From positions 100,922,799 through 100,986,798 of the forward strand of contig CM075729.1 in NCBI GenBank assembly GCA_037974335.1: DNA of 64,000 nucleotides, written 5' to 3'. Under the pieces are notes generated by a model. That model saw nothing but the letters and a program-made list of their open reading frames with translations. It searched no databases and was not told the origin of the DNA. The position numbers and the translations under genes were made by a program. Position 1 is the stretch's first letter; each line of letters starts with the position of its first letter. Positions 1-11,770 of the stretch are shown one piece after another. Origin of the DNA: Prionace glauca (taxonomy: Eukaryota; Chordata; Chondrichthyes; Carcharhiniformes; Carcharhinidae).

Positions 1-236
1 GATCATGTCTGTGCAGAGCACGCATGTCTTCCCCAGGGCTGTTTCTTTGTTGGTTTACTCTAGGTGCTTGGATTTCCAAAAGAAATGCTGGCTAGGTGCA
101 TTGGCCATACTGTATTCTCCCTCAGTGTATCCGAACAAGCGCCGGAGTATAGGGGACTGTGGGATTGTCACAGTAACTTTCTTGCAGTGTTAGTGTGAGT
201 ATAATTGTGAAACTAATGAATAAACTCTTAACTGCG
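1..236 (+). repeat. tRNA-derived SINE, 5'-truncated by the window edge
   Basis: Diverged copy of the shark SINE body (GGTGCTTGGATTTCC, then AGGTGCATTGGCCAT) with the tail type that ends CTTGCAGTGTTAGTGTGAG and an AATAAA-rich end. The same tail occurs at 26210-26450. The tRNA head is missing or outside the window. No coding function; the short reading frames across it are chance. Confidence 0.7.
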
Positions 237-769
237 AAAACTGCTATAAAGAGTTCATGAAGAAATCCACTCGATCCAATAGTTGTCATTTCCCCCCCCC
301 AACAAATTTTACTGCTTTATGTGTTGTGCTTACCATAATTATATATGTATGAAGTATCTTTTGACTCCCTTAATCTTACTACCCAGTAATCTTCCGTTAT
401 TACTCTTTGATTTTTTATCTTCCGATTTACTTTCACTCCTACACCTTCTGTGCTTTTCTTGGATTTCTGCAGTGTTAAAGCGGTGTCTGACAGAAGCTTT
501 CCTTTTGACCTGATCCTCTATGCACCATGCAATCTAGGACACACTTCATTGATGGGTCCCACCCACTTTCCTTGTGGCAAACTGTTTACCCAGAAACCAT
601 AGAATCTCATTTCTGAGCTAATGAAATGTGTTTGAAGCAGACGTGTTGCCATGGAGGGAATTCTGGCAGCAATGGATCAATGCAAATGCATGCAAAGCAA
701 ATTAACTGATCAGCATTACAGTACAACTTCACTAAGCAGAACTGAAATAAAACATCAAAAATTAATATA
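237..769. other. Non-coding stretch, nothing recognised
   Basis: AT-rich sequence between a SINE and a LINE 3' end. The short open frame at 283-513 starts beside a C-run and has no family resemblance. I see no exon, RNA gene or regulatory motif here. Confidence 0.4.
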
Positions 770-3110
770 GAACCATAGAACACTGCAGTGCAGAAACAGG
801 CTCTTTGGCCCTTCTTGGCTGTGCCGAACCATTTTTCTGTCTAATCCCACTGACCCGCATCTGGACCATTTCCCTCCACACCCTTCTCATCCATGTACTT
901 GCCCAAGTTTTTCTGAAATGTTAAAAGTGAGCCCGCATTAACCACTTCATCTAGCAGCTCATTCCACACTCCCAACACTCTCTGTGTGAAGAAGCCCCTC
1001 CCCCAATATTCCCTTTAAACTTTTCCCCCTTCACCCTTAACCCATGCCCTCTGGTTTTTTTCTCCCCTAGCCTCAGTGGAAAAAGTCTGTTTGCATTCAT
1101 TCCATCTATACCCATCATAATTTTATACACCTCTATCAAATCTCCCATCATTCTTCAACGCTCCAGGGAATAAAGTCCTAACCTATTCAACCTTTCTCTG
1201 TAACTCAGTTTCTCAAGTCCCAGCAACATCCTCGTAAATCTTCTCTGCACTCTTTCAACCTCATTAATATCCTTCCTGTAGGTGACCAAAACTGCACACA
1301 ATACTTTAAATTCGGCTTCACCAATGTCTTACACAACCTCACCATAACATTCCAACTCTTATACTCAATACTTTGATTTATAAAAGCCAATGTCCCAAAA
1401 GCACTTTTTATGATCCTATCTATCTGTGATGCCACTTTTAGGGAATAATGTATCTGTATTCCCAAATCCCTCTGTTCTACTACATTCTTCAGTGCCCTAC
1501 CATTTACCTTGTATGTTCTACCTTGTTCTTCCAAAGTGCAATGGCTCACACTTGTCTGCATTAAACTCCATCTGCCATTTTTCAGCCCGTTTTTCTAGCT
1601 GATCCAAATCCCTCTGCAAGCTTTGAAAACATTCCTCACTGTCCAATACACCTCCAATCATTATATCATCAGCAAATTTGCTGATCCAATTTACCACATT
1701 ATCATCCATTATAGGTGACAAACAACAATGAACCGAGCACTGATCCCTGTGGCACTCCACTAGTCACAGGCCTTCACTCAGAGAAGCAAGCCTCCACTAC
1801 CACTCGCTGGCTTCTTCCATTGAGCCAATGTCTGATCCAATTTACTACCTCTCCATGTATACCTAGCGACTGAACCTTCCTAACTAACCTCCCATGCGGG
1901 ACCTTGTCAAAGGCTTCACTGAAGTCCGTGTAGACAATATCCACTGCCTTCCCTTCATCCTGGTAACCTCCTCGAAAATCTCTACTAGACTGGTTAAACA
2001 TGACCTACCACACACAAAGCCACGTTGACTCTCCCTAATAAGTCCTTGTCTATCCAAATATTTATAGATCCTATCTCTTAGTACACCTTCCAATAATTTA
2101 CCTACTACTGACATCAAACTTACTGGCCTATAATTTCCTGGATTACTTTTTGAGCCTTTTTTAAGCAACGGAACAACGTGAGCTATCTTCCAATCATCCG
2201 GCACCTCATCCGTGGATACCAACATTTTAAATATATCTGCCAGGGCCCCTGCAATTTCAACAATAGTCTCCTTCAAGATCTGAGGGAATACCCTGTCCTG
2301 CGGATTTATCTACTCTGATTTGCCTCAAGGCAGCAAGCATCTTCTCCCCTTTAATCTGTATAGATTCCATTACCTCCCTACTTGTTTGTCTTATTTCTGT
2401 AGACTCCATGCCAGTTTCCTTAGTAAATACGGATGCAAAAAAATCCTATTTAGTATATCCCCCATTTCTTTTGGTTCCATACAAAGCTGACCACTCTGAT
2501 CTTCAAGAGGACCAATTTTTTCCCTTATTATCCTTTTGCTCTTAATATACCTGTAGAAGCTCTTAGGATTATCCTTCATCTTGCCTGCCGAAGCAACCTC
2601 ATGTCTTCTTTTAGCCCTCCTGATTTCCTTCTTAAGTAGTTTCTTGCACTTTTTATACTCCTCAAGCAGCTTATTTGTTCCCTGTTGCCTATACATGTCA
2701 TACATCTCTCTCTTCTTCTTTATCAGATGTGCAATATCCCTCGAGAACCAAGGTTCCTTATTCTTATTTACTTTGCCTTTAATCCTGACAGGAATATACA
2801 AACTCTGCACTCTCAAAATTTCTCCTTTGAAGGCCTCCCACTTATCAATCACATCCTCGCCAGAGAACAGCCTGCCCCAATCCATGCTTTTTTAGGTCGT
2901 TTCTCATTTCTTCAAATTTGGCCTTTTTCCAGTTCAGAACCTCAACATGAGGACCAGTTCTATCTTTATCCATGATCAAGTTGAAACTAATGGCGTTATG
3001 ATCACTGGAACCAAAGTGTTCCCCTACACACACTTGCCCTAACTCATTTCTGAATAGGAGATCTAATATTGCATCCTATCTAGTTGGTACCTCTATATAT
3101 TGATTCAGAA
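770..3110 (-). mobile_element. Old CR1-group LINE (family F-like), 5'-truncated
   Basis: Read on the minus strand, ORF2 fragments follow one another in the right order. Near 3033-2845 is the end of the endonuclease (SSDHNAISF). At 2885-2391 is the linker with PWFSRDIAHLIKKKREMY and KSFYRYIKSKR. At 2276-1884 comes RT (NYRPVSLMSVVGKLLE), then DFSEAFDKVPHGRL, KFADDIMIGG, and the C-terminal YCVQFWSPTGR block by 1205. The 3' UTR runs to about 770. The frame is broken by several shifts and stops, so it is inactive. The family encodes an endonuclease/reverse transcriptase that copies its own RNA at nicked DNA. Its 5' edge near 3110 lies inside the endonuclease, the usual result of incomplete reverse transcription. 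Confidence 0.9.
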
Positions 3111-3679
3111 AATTTTCCTGAAATTGTAAGGCCATGTAAATTGTAAGGCCATGACTGATTTTGACAAAAATAAATTAGGTGGATGTAACAGTGTAATACA
3201 AAATGTTGATTAATAATTTCCCATTTGAAATGGCAAGATGAGAGAAGGGCAATAAAGAGTGTAATGTGAAATATTAGTCACGGGTCGCTTTCATCTGAAG
3301 GGAGTTTCTGAATGGGGTAATTGGGAAGGAAAAATGAGGAATTAAAAGAAAGGAGAACATAATTAAATGCCTTTTGATTGCAGGACATTGTGTTTGGAAA
3401 TGAGAGACTGTTCAGTGTACGGATAGCAACTAATGCAAGGACATTGTTTGTGTAAACATCACAAGAAATTTTTGTTTGCAGCTGCACTTTTGAGACAAGT
3501 TGTTTTGGTAAAAAAACTGCTACAATAAAAACAATACATCTGAATATCAGAATCTTCGAGCAGTGCTCAACAGACCAGACAGCATCTGTGGGAGAGTTAC
3601 TCATGTTACTGGCTTTGTGCAATTTGACCCTCACTTCTGTGAGTTCCTAGTTTCCAATTTCAACACCTACGATCTGCAA
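3111..3679. other. Non-coding stretch, mostly unrecognised
   Basis: No coding signal. Around 3545-3610 there is a weak minus-strand match to the shark repeat that contains GATGCTGTCTGGTCTGTTGAGC, a piece also seen at 10103-10180 and 30420-30446. The rest is AT-rich and unassigned. Confidence 0.35.
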
Positions 3680-5230
3680 TTAGTTAGTTGTAGGTTTTAA
3701 CAGAAAAAGCAAAAATCCTTTGGGATTTCCAGATGTTTTCAACTTAGGATCTGGGGCTGAGTGTAGGGTGAGATTATATAGGGCGCAGTCATCGGCAAAG
3801 AGGAAGTCTCTCAGAACAGTCCCCTTCACTTTGGGATTCAGGTTGAAGAGCTTCCCATCTACTCTACTTGAGGCTGATTCCAGCAACACCGTCCTGGAAG
3901 GCATCATTCAGCATGGCAGTAAACATCATGCTGAACAGTGTAGGTGCAAGCACACAGCTTTGTTTGATGCCATTGGTGACTGGGAATGTCTCAGTATTCT
4001 CTACCATCCAACACTCTGGCCATCATGCCATCCTGGAACTGGCGTGCCATCTGAATGAATTTGGGGGTGGGGGGGCAGCCGAACTTTGACATGATCCTCC
4101 CAGGCCTTATCGGCTTTCAGTGTCGAAAGCTTTCACGAGGTCAACAAAGGTTGTGTAGAGCTCACGGTTCTGCTCCTGACACTTCTCCTGAAGTTGGCGT
4201 GCAGCAAAAATCATGTCAATACCCTGCGACCTTTGCAGAAGCCACATTGTGACTCTGGAAGCAGGCCCAGCTCCAGATGAGTGACCAGACGATTTAGTAG
4301 GACTCTTGCAAGGGTTTTTCCTGTAATGGAGAGCAGCGAGATTCCTCGGTGGTTGTCGCATACTTGCCAATTGCCCTTCTTCTTGTAGAGGTATACAATG
4401 GAAGCATCTTTAAGTTCTTGAGGAATGGATCCTTGCTTCCAAAAGGACTGGAACAACTCAGTGAGCTTTTCGATAAGTTGAGGACCAGCAGCTTTGTAGA
4501 TCTCTGCGGATACAGCATCTGCCCCTGGGGCTTTGCCACTGGATAGCTGACTGACAGCTTTTGTGACTTCAGCTACTACCGATGGGTCATCCATGACGGT
4601 TGATATCAACCTGGGGAATCCTGTCTATTGCCTCATCGTTAATAGATGACGGTCAGTTGAGGACGGTTTCAAAATATTCAGCCCATCTCTGCAGGATCTG
4701 AGCCTTCTCTGTAATGAGACTTGTACCATCTGTACTCAGGAAGGGGGATCTCCTGAGAGATTGAGGTCCGTAGAGAGTGTTGAAGGCTTCGTAGAACCAT
4801 TTCAAGTCGTTTCTGTCAGCGTATCCCTGTATTTCATCTGCCTTGGTGCTCAGCCAGGCATCCTGCATTTTACGCAATTTATTCTGGATTGTCCTGTGAG
4901 CACTGGTAAAAGCACTTTTCTTGGCAGCTGATGATGGGTCATTCTGACAGGCCCGATGAAGATGGTGCTTTTTGACAAGTAGAGCCTGTATCTCCTCATC
5001 ATTCTCATCAAACCAGTCATGCTGCTTGCGGGTAGAGGGCCCGAGCATCTTCAGTGCAGATGGATGGATAGCATCCCTAAAGCATTCCCAATCGTCCTCA
5101 GCGCTGCCTGCGAGGTGTAGGTCAGCAAGCTTGGTTTCTAAGTCTTCAGCCACTGCTGAAGCTATGCTGGGGTTCTTTAGCTTGGTTGCATTGATTCTTT
5201 TCACTGAGAGGTTGAAAATCACTAGAGCCT
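3680..5230 (-). mobile_element. Non-CR1 LINE, reverse transcriptase region, decayed
   Basis: Minus-strand fragments give a pre-RT region (5222-4653, with DLKWFYEAFNTLYGPQ), then RT motifs SSGKAPGADAVSAEIYK, IVYLYKKKGNWQVCDNHRG and ISLLSITGKTLARVLLNR (4609-4211), DMIFAARQLQEKCQEQN and TTFVDLVKAFDT (4370-4107), and DFLFADDCALYN near 3800. This order is that of a non-LTR RT, and the wording differs clearly from the CR1 copies elsewhere in the window. I recognise the family as one common in fish and invertebrates but cannot fix the clade without a tree. Part of the RT palm between the TTFVDL and FADD blocks looks missing, and several frame breaks are present. Confidence 0.8.
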
Positions 5231-5699
5231 ATGTAGCAGTCTGATCTAAACACTCGTGTCTATGTGGGTTTTCAGTGAATAATCTAAAGCACTCAATTTT
5301 TCTGGTGCTGAAACTGGGTAATCTAAAGAACTAGTTTCTGTGTGGTGTCATAATTAAATGACCTAATTACAGGTTAAAGGTTCAGTTGATATGTGCCATG
5401 GTTTTGAGTTCATCCACTTTTTGATTACTCCACCAAAGCCCTTCCTTTCTCAGGGTCCCCTTTGGAGTTCAGGTCCTGCACATGATGTCTGACATCGTCA
5501 TGGTAAATTTTATATTTCTCTGTACTGTCTTTGTATGTGTCTGGTTCCAGTCAGATTTGTGACACAAATTGGCTGCATGTTATATCTGGGCAATACATGG
5601 GACACAGACTCTCCTTGGGTGATACTGGAGACTTTGGGGGCAACTTTACCATCTTGTGGCGTTGTTTGCAGGTGAAACGCGGTGGTAAAGTGGACCAGC
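5231..5699. other. Non-coding stretch, nothing recognised
   Basis: Unique-looking sequence between a LINE fragment and a SINE. The frames at 5510-5701 and 5531-5812 run into the SINE and have no domain. Confidence 0.35.
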
Positions 5700-6042
5700 A
5701 TAGAACCCTAGAACCCTACAGTGCAGAAACAGGCCCTTCGGCCCATCGAGTCTGCACCGAATACAATCCCACCCAGACCCTATCCCCATATCCCTACACA
5801 TTTACCTGCTAATCCCTCTAACCTACACAACCCAGGACACTAAGGGGCAATTTTAGCATAGCCAATGAACCTAACCTGCACATCTTTGGACTGTGGGAGG
5901 AAACCGGAGCACCCGGAGAAAACCCACGCAGACACGAGGAGAATGTGCAAACTCCACACAGACAGTGACCCGAGCCGGGAATCGAACCCAGGACCCTGGA
6001 GCTGTGAAGCAGCAGTGCTAACCACTGTGCTACCGTGCCGAC
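5700..6042 (-). repeat. Full-length tRNA-derived SINE (HE1-like)
   Basis: On the minus strand the copy begins with a tRNA-like head holding A box TAGCACAGTGG and B box GGTTCGATTCC. Then come the body (GTGTGGAGTTTGCACATTCTC and GTTTCCTCCCACAGTCCAAAG) and the tail GATGGGCCGAAGGGCCTG, ending in TTCTAGGGTTCTATG. This is the best-preserved SINE of the window and serves as the reference for the others. Elasmobranch SINEs of this kind (HE1) are known to borrow LINE tails. The name is from memory and should be confirmed by search. Confidence 0.9.
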
Positions 6043-7130
6043 CATAAAGCTCTGAGCACAATTGGTGCCAGTTTTCATGGCCAGCACCATTTTACGGGTA
6101 CTCAATATGTGGCATAGCTAGCCTCATGCCAGAAATGGATGACGGGCAGGTTAATATATTTCAATCTACTAAAATGAACATTTATATTTGCTTACCGAGC
6201 CTGGCACTCAATCGATCAGGTTCGATCCCTTTATGACCTCTCTGGGAAAGGTTTGCGCAGGCAAGGAATAGGGGAGCAGTTGACTTGCGCTCACCGTGAA
6301 AGCAATTGAGACACCTCGAGGAGGCCGAAGACAAGGGGATGCACCTTGGGCACTGGCAAGACCACCCTGGCATCTGGGCAATGTCAGTCTGGTGCCTGCA
6401 CAGTGCCCACTGGGCACTTGGACAACGCGACCAGGCAGTGCCAGGGGGCAGGGCTAATGGGCGAGGGGCCAGTGGGGACAGGGTCTGTGGGGGAGAGGCT
6501 AATGAGGGAAAGGGTTAATGGGGGTGTGCTGTCTACTGCCACTCTGCCCAAATCGATAGGGGGAGGGAGGAGTGGAGGGAAATGGGGCCTGCTTTCACTC
6601 TGCAGTGATCAGTGGAGGAGAGGGCGGCAGGTCCATGATCTGTGTGGGGAAGGTGGTGGGTCTACGATCAGTGAGGGAGAGAGCTGCAGGTCCAAAATCC
6701 TGGAGGTGATGGGGCCATGATCTGCCTTGGCAGCCACGTGTGCAGCATTAGAGGTCTGCACATGCACACCAGATCTCTCTGCAGGTTTTCAGGCATGTTT
6801 AGCCTTGCCCACTGGCTTTTGTAGCACAAATGAGATGTTCTCAAAATTTTACAGAGTGTGAGGCGTGGGGTAGGGGAATAAAACAGGTCTAAAAGGCAGA
6901 TCTGAAGCTCTCCCAGTCTGCCTTGCACTTAGAATAAAAATGGTAAAATTGCCTCCTTTGAATCTCAGTCTTCGTGTTTTCAGTTTCACTTTTTATGTTT
7001 TGTGCATTATCTTTTTTTTCTCAGCTATTCTTTGTTCTGCAAAGATACCAGCAAAGAGCACAAAGAGTATTTGATACAACTGAGATTAAACACCATTCTC
7101 AGAAAATCTCTCCTTAACCCAGCATCTCCT
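6043..7130. other. Unassigned sequence with a GC-rich repeat-like core (about 6340-6720)
   Basis: The core is rich in GGGCACTGGCAAG, CAGTGCCCACTGGGCAC and GGGGCAGGGCTAATGGG. A similar wording recurs at 62000-62150, so it is probably a dispersed repeat that I cannot name. The flanks are plain AT-rich sequence. The frame at 6346-6720 follows the base composition only. Confidence 0.35.
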
Positions 7131-7189
7131 GCAGGTAGGTTTTAGTGGACTGATTGTTGAGGTGGAGGGACTGGCATAACAGGAGCGAT

Positions 7190-7562
7190 GAATCAGTTGG
7201 GTGGTGTTCAGATGAAGAAATTCATGGAAACCTATAAAATTCAAACAGGACCCGACAGAGTAAATATCCCTAATTATGGGGCTGTCCAGAACAAGGAGCC
7301 ACAGTCCAGGGATCTAGGATAGACTGCTTAGGAGATTGATGAGGAGGAATATCTTCACCCAGAGATTGGTCAACCTATGGAATTTGATAATACTGGAAGT
7401 AGTTGAGGCCAACATCATGAGACGAACAGGATCAAAGGTAAAAGGGAAGGCAGGATCAGGCTATTGAGTTGGATGATCAGTCATGATCGCAATAAATGGC
7501 AGCGCAGACTTGAAGTGTTGAATGGCATCATCTTGCTCCAATTCTCAGTTTTGCTTTGGTTC
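7190..7562 (+). mobile_element. CR1-group LINE 3' end, decayed
   Basis: The + strand carries the end of ORF2 (KFMETYKI.TGPDRVNIP), the block CTTCACCCAGAGATTGGTCAACC, and a tail that reads like GCGCAGACTTGAAG..GAATGGCATC. This matches the 3' ends of better copies in the window (18.9-19.36 kb). Only about 370 bp remain and there is no open frame. Confidence 0.65.
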
Positions 7563-8944
7563 TATGCAGGCCAGAGTTCCATTAGATTTCTTGATTATTT
7601 TCTGCACCTATCCATGGCATTTTGAGGATTTATGCACCTGAAGCCTCAAATCTCCATGGACATTCAATGTATTTAATTTCATATCATCTAGAAAGTATCC
7701 TGATCGATCAGTTTTTGGTCCAAAATGGATAACCTCCCACTTGCTTACATTGAAATTCATCTGTAACAGTTTTGCCCATTCGCCTAGTTTATCAATATCA
7801 CTTTGTAATTTAATGCTATCTTCTATACTGCCTATAATACCATCGAACTTCATGCCATCAGCAAAATTGGATGAAAAAATTTATGTGCTATTATCCAAGT
7901 CATTAAGATGTGGAGATGTCAGTGTTGGACTGGGGTAGGCACTGTAAGAAATTTAACAACATCAGGTTAAAGTCCAACAGGTTTACTTGGTAGCACGAGC
8001 TTCCAGAGCAATGGCCCTTCATCAGGAGGAGCTGTGCTTCGAAAGTTTGTGCTACCAAATAAACCAGTTGGACCATTACCTGATGTTGTGAGACTTCTTA
8101 CTGTGCCAAGTCATTAATAGATTATGTGAATAACTGAGGGCCCAGCACAGATCCGTGTGTGACAGCATTCATCACATCTTGCCAATTTGAATATCTATCA
8201 ATCATCCTTACATTCCATCATCTGCTACTCAAACAATTTCTCAGCTATGTCAGTAATTTTCATCAATTTCTTGGGGGTTCTACCATAGCTAACACGTCCT
8301 TACGTGAGACTTTGCCAAATGCCTTCTGGAAATCTGACAGCAACATCCATTGACATTTCCCTATCCACCTATTAGTCACCACTTTAACGTATTCAATGAG
8401 TTTTGTTTTGCATGCCCTTCTTGTAGTGAATGCATGTTGCCTCTCCCTGATTAACTGAAAAATTTCAAATTGTTCAGTACCCTATCCTTAATTATTAACT
8501 CCAGTAAATTCCCCACCACTAATGTTAGGCTAAGTGTTCCAAAAATCTGTTGTTTTTCTCTTTCACCCTTCTTAAAAAGCAGAGTAACATGAGCAATTTT
8601 TCAATTCAGATGGACAGCTCCTGGATCTAGGGAACTCTGAAAAATTATAGTTGGATGATCTAGATTATGCTCCCTATTTCCTTTAGCACACTGGGATGAA
8701 AAGAGTCAGGGTCTGGAAATTTGTCACATTTTAGTTCCAGTAATTTCCTCATCATCAATATTTTATTTACTTGCCCCCACAATCTTGATCCACAATGATA
8801 TCCTCGAAACTTACAGCAAGCTTCTCTCCTTTCCTTTTGTAAACACAGAGGCAAGGTAATTATTTACATCAGCCATTCATGCATATTCATTGATAATATC
8901 TAACCTTTTCATCTTTATATGTGCTTTGTAACTTTCATTTCATA
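7563..8944 (-). mobile_element. Old CR1-group LINE, ORF2 middle part, split by a Penelope-derived insert
   Basis: Minus-strand frame 7853-7608 reads SIEDSIKLQSDIDKLGEWA and VIHFGPKTDRSG, the RT thumb region of CR1-type ORF2. Upstream pieces (8854-8660) read LELKCDKFPDPDSFHPSVLKEI, the pre-RT region. The Penelope-derived element at 7907-8105 interrupts it and duplicated 12 bp of it. Both LINE ends are worn, and the copy is clearly inactive. Confidence 0.7.
7907..8105 (-). mobile_element. Short non-autonomous Penelope-derived element with inverted arms
   Basis: The insert of 199 bp is flanked by a 12-bp direct repeat, CCAAGTCATTAA, at 7895-7906 and 8106-8117. The low-coordinate end starts with the tip GATGTGGAGATGTCAGTG..GGACTGGGG, the same 3' tip as the Penelope-like element at 45700. 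The body is an imperfect inverted repeat: TAAAGTCCAACAGG on one side faces CCAGTTGGACCATTACC on the other. It carries no reading frame. Mobilisation by a full Penelope-like element is inferred from the shared ends. Confidence 0.75.
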
Positions 8945-9195
8945 AATTCATAATTTTTTAAGATGTAGGAGCAGAAATAGGCCCACCTAGTCCACTCTGC
9001 CATCCAATCATGGCTAATATGCACCTCATCCACATTTCCTTGCCTTCTCCCCATAATCCTTCAACCCATTGCGAATTAAAAATCTGTCTAAATTTTTCTT
9101 AAATTTACTCACTATCCCAGCATTCACTGCACTTTGAGGTAGCTGATTCCATAGAGTCACAACCCTTTGGGAGTAGTTTTTCGACAACACTGTTA
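8945..9195 (-). mobile_element. CR1-group LINE 3' end fragment
   Basis: It begins with AGGAGCAGAAATAGGCCC and continues with TCTGCCATCCAATCATGGCT, then ACTCACTATCCCAGCATTCAC. These are the complement of the LINE-B-type 3' UTR (compare 13985-14240). Truncated after about 250 bp. Confidence 0.7.
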
Positions 9196-9239
9196 GTCAT
9201 TCACTCTCATCACTATTAATGAACAATGGCAGCAGTGTA

Positions 9240-9400
9240 TATCATGTACAAGATTGGAGAATCTCTACAGTGCAGAAGGAGGCCATTTGGCCATCAAGTC
9301 TGTACTGACTACCTGATAGAGCGCCTTACCCAGACTCACTGCCCCCCCCATTCCCATAATACCGCGCATTTACCTTGCCTAATCCACCTAACCATACATG
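9240..9400 (-). repeat. SINE 3' half fragment
   Basis: The stretch ATCTCTACAGTGCAGAAGGAGGCC, with TCAAGTCTGTACTGAC and a worn body, matches the tail half of the HE1-like SINE in reverse. The tRNA head is absent. Confidence 0.65.
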
Positions 9401-9934
9401 CACAGGATACATTGTTGGAACACACCAAATCTCCATGGACAGCACCCTCCTAGCCCATGACCACTATCATCTAGGAGATGCAGATACAATGGAACACCAA
9501 GAGCTTGTCATTCCTCTCCAAGCCACTCATCATTCTAGTTTGGAAATATATCACCAGTCCTTCATCATTGCAGGGTCAAACTCCTGAAATTTCCTCCTTA
9601 ATTACACTTTGCTTGCACCAATGCCCTGAACAACATCTTCAGAGACCATGAGGATAGATTCTACGTCAGGAACTGACCTGGCCAGTTCTTTCTAAACTAT
9701 CTATTTTCAATTAAAGAATTAGAGTTAATGTTCAGTTAAGAGTTTAAGTTCAGTAAAACAGTTAAAGTGTTGCAACTGCTTTAAGTTTAAGTTGGGATCC
9801 TAAAGTGTTAAATAAAGGAAGATTGTTAAATGAATTAAGAGTTGACTCCTATCCTTTTTGTAACTTTAAACTGGAATGCTTGAAAGAGTTTGAATTAGTC
9901 ATCGAATAATTGCCCTATCATATGTTAAGCTTAT
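9401..9934. repeat. Fragment of an abundant shark repeat followed by AT-rich sequence
   Basis: About 9430-9660 reads CATGGACAGCACCCTCCTAG, then GGAAATATATCACCAGTCC and TTCATCATTGCAGGGTCAAA, a wording I recognise as a common dispersed shark repeat without a firm family name. From 9720 to 9934 the sequence is AT-rich with many short AGTTAA and TAAGTT words, and nothing else is supported. Confidence 0.45.
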
Positions 9935-10102
9935 CTTTCTGTTCACCCTGTCGGTAACTGCAACACTAGATTCTGCAATCTATCCCTTTGTTCTCCCCTA
10001 TCTATTCTATGAACGGTATGCTGTGTGTTCAGAGCACAAGAAACAATACTTTTCACTATACCCCAATACATGTGGCAATAATACATCAAATCAAATCAAA
10101 AG
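9935..10102 (+). mobile_element. Rex1-like LINE 3' UTR fragment
   Basis: It ends with AACAATACTTTTCACTATAC, then ACATGTGGCAATAATACATC and a TCAAATCAAATCAAA tail. The complement of this same end forms the 3' edge of the Rex1-like LINE at 24308. Only the UTR end is present. Confidence 0.6.
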
Positions 10103-10324
10103 ATGCTGCCTGGTTTGTTGAATATTTTAGTAATTCCTCTTTTCATTTCAGATTTTCAGCATTCACATTGTTTGATTTTGTATTTTTTGCAGGCCTTGCT
10201 AACAGAAATGTGTCTGAAAACACAAAGAGATCCATTAAGTGCGGGCTTCCACTGGGGTGGTTGTTGGATTCAGATGTCACTCATCCCTTCATACTTTGAA
10301 GGCATATTAATACAGTAATATTGG
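10103..10324. repeat. Short repeat piece and unassigned junction
   Basis: At 10103-10185 the words GATGCTGCCTGGTTTGTTGA and TTTCAGATTTTCAGCATT recall a common shark repeat. From about 10190 to 10324 nothing is recognised. The junction with LINE-A at about 10325 lies in the middle of its RT domain. Confidence 0.35.
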
Positions 10325-10980
10325 ATACCATGCCCTCTCACCTTCTCAAGAAGTCTTGCATGGGGGACCTTATCAAACGCATTGCTGAAGTCCATGTAAA
10401 CCACGTCCACTGCTCTTCCTTCGTCAATGTGTTCAGTCACATTTTCAAAGAACTCAACTAGGCTCGTAAGGCATGACCTGCCCTTGACAAAGCCGTGCTG
10501 ACTATTTCTGATCATTCTAAACTTCTCTAAATGCTCATAAATCTTGTCCCTCAAAATCCTCTCCATCAACTAACCAACCACTGAGATCAGACTCACCGGT
10601 CGGTAATTTCCCGGGCTACCCCTGTTCCCTTTCTTGAAAATAGGAACCACATCTGCAATCCTCCAACCCTCTGGAACCTCTCCCGTCTCCATCGACGATG
10701 CAAAGATCATCGCCAGGGGCTCTGCAATCACTTCCCTCACCTCCCACAGTAACCTGGGGTACATCCCATCCGGTCCTGGTGATTTATCTATCTTGATAGA
10801 ATTTAAAAGTTCTGACACATCCTCTTTCTTAACATCCACATACTCAATCTTTTCAGTCTGCTGCAAACCTGTAGTACAACCTCCCAGATCACTTTCCACC
10901 ATGAATACCAAGGCAAAATACTCATTAAGCACCTCTGCCATTTCTTCCGGTTACACACAGACATTCCCCCCTTCACGGAT

Positions 10981-11770
10981 AAATGTGTAGTAGTCCATTT
11001 CGGCAGAACCAACGGGATGAACGAGTACACTATTAAGGGCAGGGGTCTTAGTAGCGTTGAAGAGCAGAAGGATCTCGGGGTCCGGGTTCACAGGACTCTT
11101 AAATCGGCCTCGCAGGTGGAGGAGGTGGTCAAGAAGGCGTATGGTGTACTGGCCTTCATTAATCGAGGGATTGAGTTTAGGAGTCGGGAGGTAATGCTGC
11201 AACTTTACAGGACCCTCGTCAGGCCTCATTTGGAGTACTGTGCGCAGTTCTGGTCGCCTCACTATAGGAAAGACGTAGAAGCTATTGAAAGGGTGCAGAG
11301 GAGATTTACAAGGATGTTGCCTGGACTGGGAGGCATGCCTTATGAAGATAGGTTGAGGGAGCTGGGACTCTTTTCCCTGGAGAGGCGAAGGTTGAGAGGC
11401 GACCTGATAGAAGTTTATAAAATGTTGAGAGGAATAGATAGGGTGGACTCTCAGAGGCTATTTCCCCGGGTTGAAATGGTCGCTACGAGAGGACACAGAT
11501 TTAAGGTGCGGGGAGGGAAGTACAGAGGTGATGTTAGGGGTAAGTTTTTCACTCAGAGGGTAGTGAGTGATTGGAATCGGCTGCCGTCGTCGGTGGTGGA
11601 GGCGAACTCGCTGGGGTCTTTTAAAAGACTTCTGGATGAGTATATGGGGTTTAATGGGATTGGGGGTTATAGATAGGTCTATAGATTGGTGGGTTTGATG
11701 CGATCGGCGCAACTCGAGGGCCGAAGGGCCTGTTTGTGCTGTAATGTTCTATGTTCTATGTTCTATGTTC
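10981..11770 (+). mobile_element. LINE-A 3' fragment inserted in LINE-A
   Basis: The + strand frame 11017-11676 gives 219 residues of the ORF2 C-terminus without a break. It has VEEQKDLGVRVHRTLKSASQ, then GVLAFINRGIEF, RPHLEYCAQFWSPHYRKD and FTQRVVSDWNRLPSSVVEAN, and ends at GIGGYR. The 3' UTR has GGGCCGAAGGGCCTGTTTG and about four TTCTATG repeats. Its host, the reverse-oriented LINE-A, resumes exactly where it left off. TTCA at both junctions may be a 4-bp target duplication. It is nearly identical to the copies at 17.4-18.16 kb and 32.8-33.5 kb, so it is young. Confidence 0.9.

Noticed and set aside
5980-6042. tRNA gene in the SINE head
   Set aside because: A and B boxes are present but the head lacks a proper cloverleaf with anticodon arm and is fused to a SINE body.
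6346-6720. 124-codon frame in GC-rich sequence
   Set aside because: Glycine/serine bias follows base composition. No family, and a similar repeat lies near 62 kb.
10325-11770. One LINE-A insertion inverted by twin priming
   Set aside because: The minus-strand LINE-A continues precisely after 11770, so the + fragment is an insertion into it, not the other half of one event.
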